In this document: one piece after another, positions 61,249 through 64,000 of the stretch
Layout: each line of letters opens with the position of its first letter
Position numbering within the stretch: the stretch's first letter is position 1
NCBI GenBank assembly: GCA_902569245.1
Contig: CACFTO010000003.1
Span: forward strand, 1 to 64,000
Direction of reading: 5' to 3'
Length of the DNA stretch: 64,000 nucleotides
DNA from: an uncultured Pelagibacteraceae bacterium
GTDB taxonomy: Bacteria; Pseudomonadota; Alphaproteobacteria; Pelagibacterales; Pelagibacteraceae
The notes under the pieces: model-generated
Databases searched by the model: none
Told to the model about the DNA's origin: nothing
What the model saw: only the letters and a program-made list of their open reading frames with translations
Made by a program: the position numbers and the translations under genes

Positions 61249-62238
61249 TGATTTAATTTTATTAACTAGATCCTCATTAATATGTCTAGGTCCTTTATCT
61301 AATCTATTCTTGTGTCTTCTTTCACCAGGAAGTCTGACATCACCCATCGATTTCATTTTTTCAAAAAATTTTGATGAATGTTCGTCCCAATTATTTTGTG
61401 ATAATTTATCTGGAGATATGGCTAAAATGAACTCTCCACCACTTGGAGGACCTCCATCATTATTATCCTTCTCAGCTGTCTCATAACTGAAATTATCTCC
61501 TACTAAGGCACCTGCAAGCAATTCGACCATCATCGCAATCCCTGAGCCTTTATAGCCACCGAAAGGCAATAAAACACCCCCATCTGCAATCTCAGCAGGA
61601 TCAGTTGTATCTTTTCCCTCTTTTGTAAGTCCTGTTCCTAATGGAACTTTATGACCTTCTCTTTTAGCAACTTGAACTTCGCCCATAGCCATTGATGCTG
61701 TTGCCATATCATAAACGACTGGAGGTTTGTTTTTTCTTGGCCAAGCAAATGATATTGGATTTGTTCCAAACAAAGGCTTAATTGCTCCAGCAGGTGCTAC
61801 AGCAGGTTTGTAAGATGTGCATGCAAAAGCGACCAAACCTTGTTCTGCAATCATTTCAGTTTCAGGCCACATAGCTGCCATATGATGAGAATTAGTTATA
61901 GCTAAAATCGCAACACCATTTTCTTTAGCAAGTTTAATTAGTTCTGGAATACTTTTTTTTAAAACAACAGGAGCTAAACAGTTATTACCATTAGCTTTAA
62001 TAACTGATGCTGATATTTTTTTTATATCTGGCTTCCCTTTGCCATTAATTTTTCCACTTTTTAATCCTGCTACGTAAGCTGGGACTCTGAATAAACCATG
62101 CGATAAGGATCCATCCGTCTCAGCTTTAGTAACTAAGTCTGCCATTATAGTTGCTGTTTCATCATCACAACCACTATTTAAAAAAGTATTTTTTGCTAAA
62201 TTATAAATTTCATCTAGCTCTAAAGATATATTGCTCAC
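61240..62238 (-). CDS. Malate/L-lactate dehydrogenase family oxidoreductase (Ldh_2)
   Basis: A 332-residue NAD(P)-dependent enzyme of the Ldh_2/YlbC family, unrelated to classical lactate dehydrogenases. 'LVTKAETDGSLSHGLFRVPAYVAGLKSGKI' (with the catalytic S-H), 'ITNSHHMAAMWPETEMIAEQGLVAFACTSYKPAVAPAGAIKPLFGTNPISFAWP' and 'LPFGGYKGSGIAMMVELLAGAL' are family signatures. Members reduce or oxidise 2-oxo/hydroxy acids, imino acids or ureidoglycolate; the exact substrate is not evident. A 43-base gap separates it from Anbu. Confidence 0.87.
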   Translation of the reverse strand: MSNISLELDEIYNLAKNTFLNSGCDDETATIMADLVTKAETDGSLSHGLFRVPAYVAGLKSGKINGKGKPDIKKISASVIKANGNNCLAPVVLKKSIPELIKLAKENGVAILAITNSHHMAAMWPETEMIAEQGLVAFACTSYKPAVAPAGAIKPLFGTNPISFAWPRKNKPPVVYDMATASMAMGEVQVAKREGHKVPLGTGLTKEGKDTTDPAEIADGGVLLPFGGYKGSGIAMMVELLAGALVGDNFSYETAEKDNNDGGPPSGGEFILAISPDKLSQNNWDEHSSKFFEKMKSMGDVRLPGERRHKNRLDKGPRHINEDLVNKIKSLS

Positions 62239-62281
62239 ACATCTATTAGATATTATTTAAGATTTATTTCAAATAGAATAT

Positions 62282-63016
62282 TTATTTATTTTTATCTTCC
62301 CACTCAAAACGTGGAAATGAGTCAAAGATTTTAAAAATCCCATTTGACCATTGATTACACACTTTTGAGTATTCATCATCAGTAAGATTTAAGCACTTTT
62401 GGGATGCAATTTTATATTGATCTTTTCTATAAACTGTAAAATCAATTGGTGGACCGACTGTTAAGTCACTTTTTAATGTTGAGTCCATTGAAATTAAAGC
62501 ACATCTTGATGCATCACCAACTGTGACTTCGGGTTTAATAACTCTATCTAAAATAGGTTTTCCATATTTAACTTCTCCAATAACTAAATATGGCTTGCTA
62601 TCGGCAGGTCTTATATAATTTCCTTGAGGATAAACTAAATATAATTCCATTGGTTGTCCCTTAATCTGACCACCAATAACAAAAGTAGATCCCAATAATA
62701 CTGTGTCAGTGTTTATGCCTTTAGGTGCTGAATGTTCAATATTTAATGAGCCAATATATGACGCAATCTGATCAAAATTTTCACAAGTATTTAAATTCAT
62801 TATTCCAGTGGAATTCTTCAAATCATTTTGAATTGATTTATAAACTGCCTGAGAAGTTCCTAAATTACCTGAAGTAACAATAATAATTGTTCTGTCACCT
62901 ACATCGTACGTGAACATTTTTGAGTAAATATTTACGTTATCTAAACCAGCATTCGTTCTCGAGTCTGACGCAAAAACTAATCCATCTTGTGCTTTAATGC
63001 CAATACAATAAGTCAT
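62282..63016 (-). CDS. Anbu: ancestral beta-subunit proteasome homologue
   Basis: A 244-residue Ntn-hydrolase. It begins M-T-Y-C-I-G, so removal of the Met exposes Thr2 as the N-terminal nucleophile without a propeptide. 'GLVFASDSRTNAGLDNVNIYSKMFTYDVGDRTIIIVTSGNLGTSQAVY' is characteristic of Anbu (BPH) proteins, with the conserved Asp and Lys (K33 region) of the proteasome fold. Anbu forms open helical rings and is nearly always encoded with a circularly permuted ATP-grasp protein, an alpha-E protein and a transglutaminase-like protease; here the ATP-grasp gene is divergent at 63129. Physiological substrate is unknown. Confidence 0.88.
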   Translation of the reverse strand: MTYCIGIKAQDGLVFASDSRTNAGLDNVNIYSKMFTYDVGDRTIIIVTSGNLGTSQAVYKSIQNDLKNSTGIMNLNTCENFDQIASYIGSLNIEHSAPKGINTDTVLLGSTFVIGGQIKGQPMELYLVYPQGNYIRPADSKPYLVIGEVKYGKPILDRVIKPEVTVGDASRCALISMDSTLKSDLTVGPPIDFTVYRKDQYKIASQKCLNLTDDEYSKVCNQWSNGIFKIFDSFPRFEWEDKNK

Positions 63017-63128
63017 TTGAATAATTTACTATTGAATTATAACATTAATTAATAATCTATTAAAAGCATAACTGCTATATCTATTATGCATTTGCTTATT
63101 CTATCCAATTATTAAACATTATCTCGTT

Positions 63129-64000
63129 ATGGTCTCTAAACTATGGAAAAACTATAATGCTAAAAATGCTTATGATGGTTATTTCACAAAAGATAATAAG
63201 CTAAGAAAACATGCAACTATAATTTCAGGTATCCTAGAAAGATATGGTAAGAAAAAACTTCAGGAAATAGAAAAGAACTGCCAAAGTACAATTAGTGCAA
63301 GAGGAATAAATTTTAGAGTTTATGCTGCTAACAATCGTGCAGAAGAAAAAAAATGGCCATTGGATATAATTCCTAGAATAATACCAAAAAAACAATGGAA
63401 CAAAGTTTCAAAAGGCTTGCAGCAAAGAGTGAAAGCCTTAAACCTATTTATTGATGATGTTTATAATCAAAAGAAAATTTTTAAAGATAATGTAGTACCA
63501 AAAGAAATAATTTTTAAATCTCCATTCTATGTAAAAGAATGTGATGGATTTTCACCCAAACATAAAGCCTGGTCAAATATTTCAGGAGTTGATTTAATAA
63601 GAAATACCAATGGTGATTATTTAGTTTTAGAGGATAATTTAAGAGTTCCATCAGGTGTTTCTTACATGCTTGAGAATAGAATGGTAATGAGAGATGTTTT
63701 TCCAGAATTATTTACAAGGTATAAAGTTGCTTCTATTCACCAATATACAAACAAATTATTTAATTGCATGGTTGAATGTATCCCTAAGAAAACATCAAAT
63801 CCTCACATGGTTGTTTTAACACCTGGTATTTATAATTCAGCTTACTTTGAACATTCGTTTTTAGCAGAGCAAATGGGTATAGCTTTAGTGGAAGGAAAAG
63901 ATTTGTTTGTTGAAAATGATATTGTCTATATGAAGACAGTCAAGGGACCCCTCAAGGTTGATTGTATTTATAGGCGATTAGATGACAATTTTTTAGATCC
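63129..64000 (+). CDS. Circularly permuted ATP-grasp protein (DUF404/DUF407 type), 5' part
   Basis: An open frame from ATG 63129 through the right edge (290 codons visible, no stop). 'DYLVLEDNLRVPSGVSYMLENR' near residue 180 and 'DCIYRRLDDNFLD' at the edge are the signatures of circularly permuted ATP-grasp proteins of the Anbu neighbourhood. Such enzymes are predicted to form peptide-like bonds with ATP. The full-length family has about 470 residues, so roughly 180 are missing. It is divergent from Anbu with 112 bases between the starts, which probably hold both promoters. Confidence 0.88.
   Translation, partial: MVSKLWKNYNAKNAYDGYFTKDNKLRKHATIISGILERYGKKKLQEIEKNCQSTISARGINFRVYAANNRAEEKKWPLDIIPRIIPKKQWNKVSKGLQQRVKALNLFIDDVYNQKKIFKDNVVPKEIIFKSPFYVKECDGFSPKHKAWSNISGVDLIRNTNGDYLVLEDNLRVPSGVSYMLENRMVMRDVFPELFTRYKVASIHQYTNKLFNCMVECIPKKTSNPHMVVLTPGIYNSAYFEHSFLAEQMGIALVEGKDLFVENDIVYMKTVKGPLKVDCIYRRLDDNFLD

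Overview
The window is about 70% A+T, almost without spacers, and full of 1-14 base gene overlaps. It is a piece of a streamlined marine alphaproteobacterial chromosome: the gene set and order (rplM-rpsI-argC; rpmF-plsX-ihfA-merR; a ubiquinol-cytochrome c chaperone; an NDUFS4-type complex I subunit; scpA-scpB-tatABC-serS) are alphaproteobacterial. The base composition, the many Lys/Asn/Ile codons and the compactness fit Pelagibacterales (SAR11) or a similar lineage such as HIMB59/AEGEAN-169. The exact taxon is inferred, not shown.

Layout. (1) 1-6430: the end of a variable surface-polysaccharide region, with a GIY-YIG protein tail, a large two-domain glycosyltransferase, a GT4-like glycosyltransferase, a GDP-mannose 3,5-epimerase-like enzyme, a GT-A-like glycosyltransferase and a UDP-glucose-dehydrogenase-type enzyme. 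(2) 6431-9212: a junction with a stand-alone tyrosine recombinase, a near-perfect dyad just before its start codon, two small membrane proteins, an unrecognised structured RNA candidate (about 8145-8404), a one-domain alkyltransferase-like protein and about 0.5 kb without genes. (3) 9213-22433: core metabolism and translation: two permeases, homoserine dehydrogenase, argC, rpsI, rplM, two O-acetylhomoserine sulfhydrylase paralogues around an alpha/beta hydrolase, heme A synthase, chorismate mutase, rpmG, a MerR regulator, ihfA, plsX (no fabH beside it), rpmF, and the cytochrome bc1 chaperone back to back with bamE. (4) 22435-28011: tRNA-Glu, glpX, an SbmA/BacA-like transporter, the NDUFS4 homologue, an FkbM methyltransferase directly behind tRNA-Pro, a zinc-ribbon membrane protein, nhaA and a glutathione peroxidase. 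(5) 28003-36424: one tightly overlapping minus-strand operon, rarD-mltB-rlpA-like-dacA-tmk-holB-metG-tatD-phnP-like, joining peptidoglycan remodelling to replication and translation. (6) 36509-49332: tRNA-Ser, sdhE, recG, a DUF502 protein, an M48 lipoprotein peptidase, tRNA-Lys, then ssb-gyrA-coaD-ppiase-tgt (minus) and uvrA plus a PuuD-like membrane protein (plus). (7) 49329-60104: a minus-strand run dgt-argS-short membrane protein-nagZ-scpA-scpB-tatABC-serS-yajC-secD-secF, covering both export routes (Sec and Tat) and chromosome condensation. (8) 60155-64000: an ErpA/IscA protein, exonuclease III, an Ldh-family dehydrogenase, and Anbu divergent from a circularly permuted ATP-grasp gene that runs off the right edge.

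Most worth a second look: the structured RNA candidate at 8145-8404; the 14-7-14 dyad beside the recombinase, which has the geometry of a tyrosine-recombinase core site; a tRNA-guanine transglycosylase in which all four family zinc ligands are replaced; and the Anbu/ATP-grasp peptide-ligase-type locus at the right edge.
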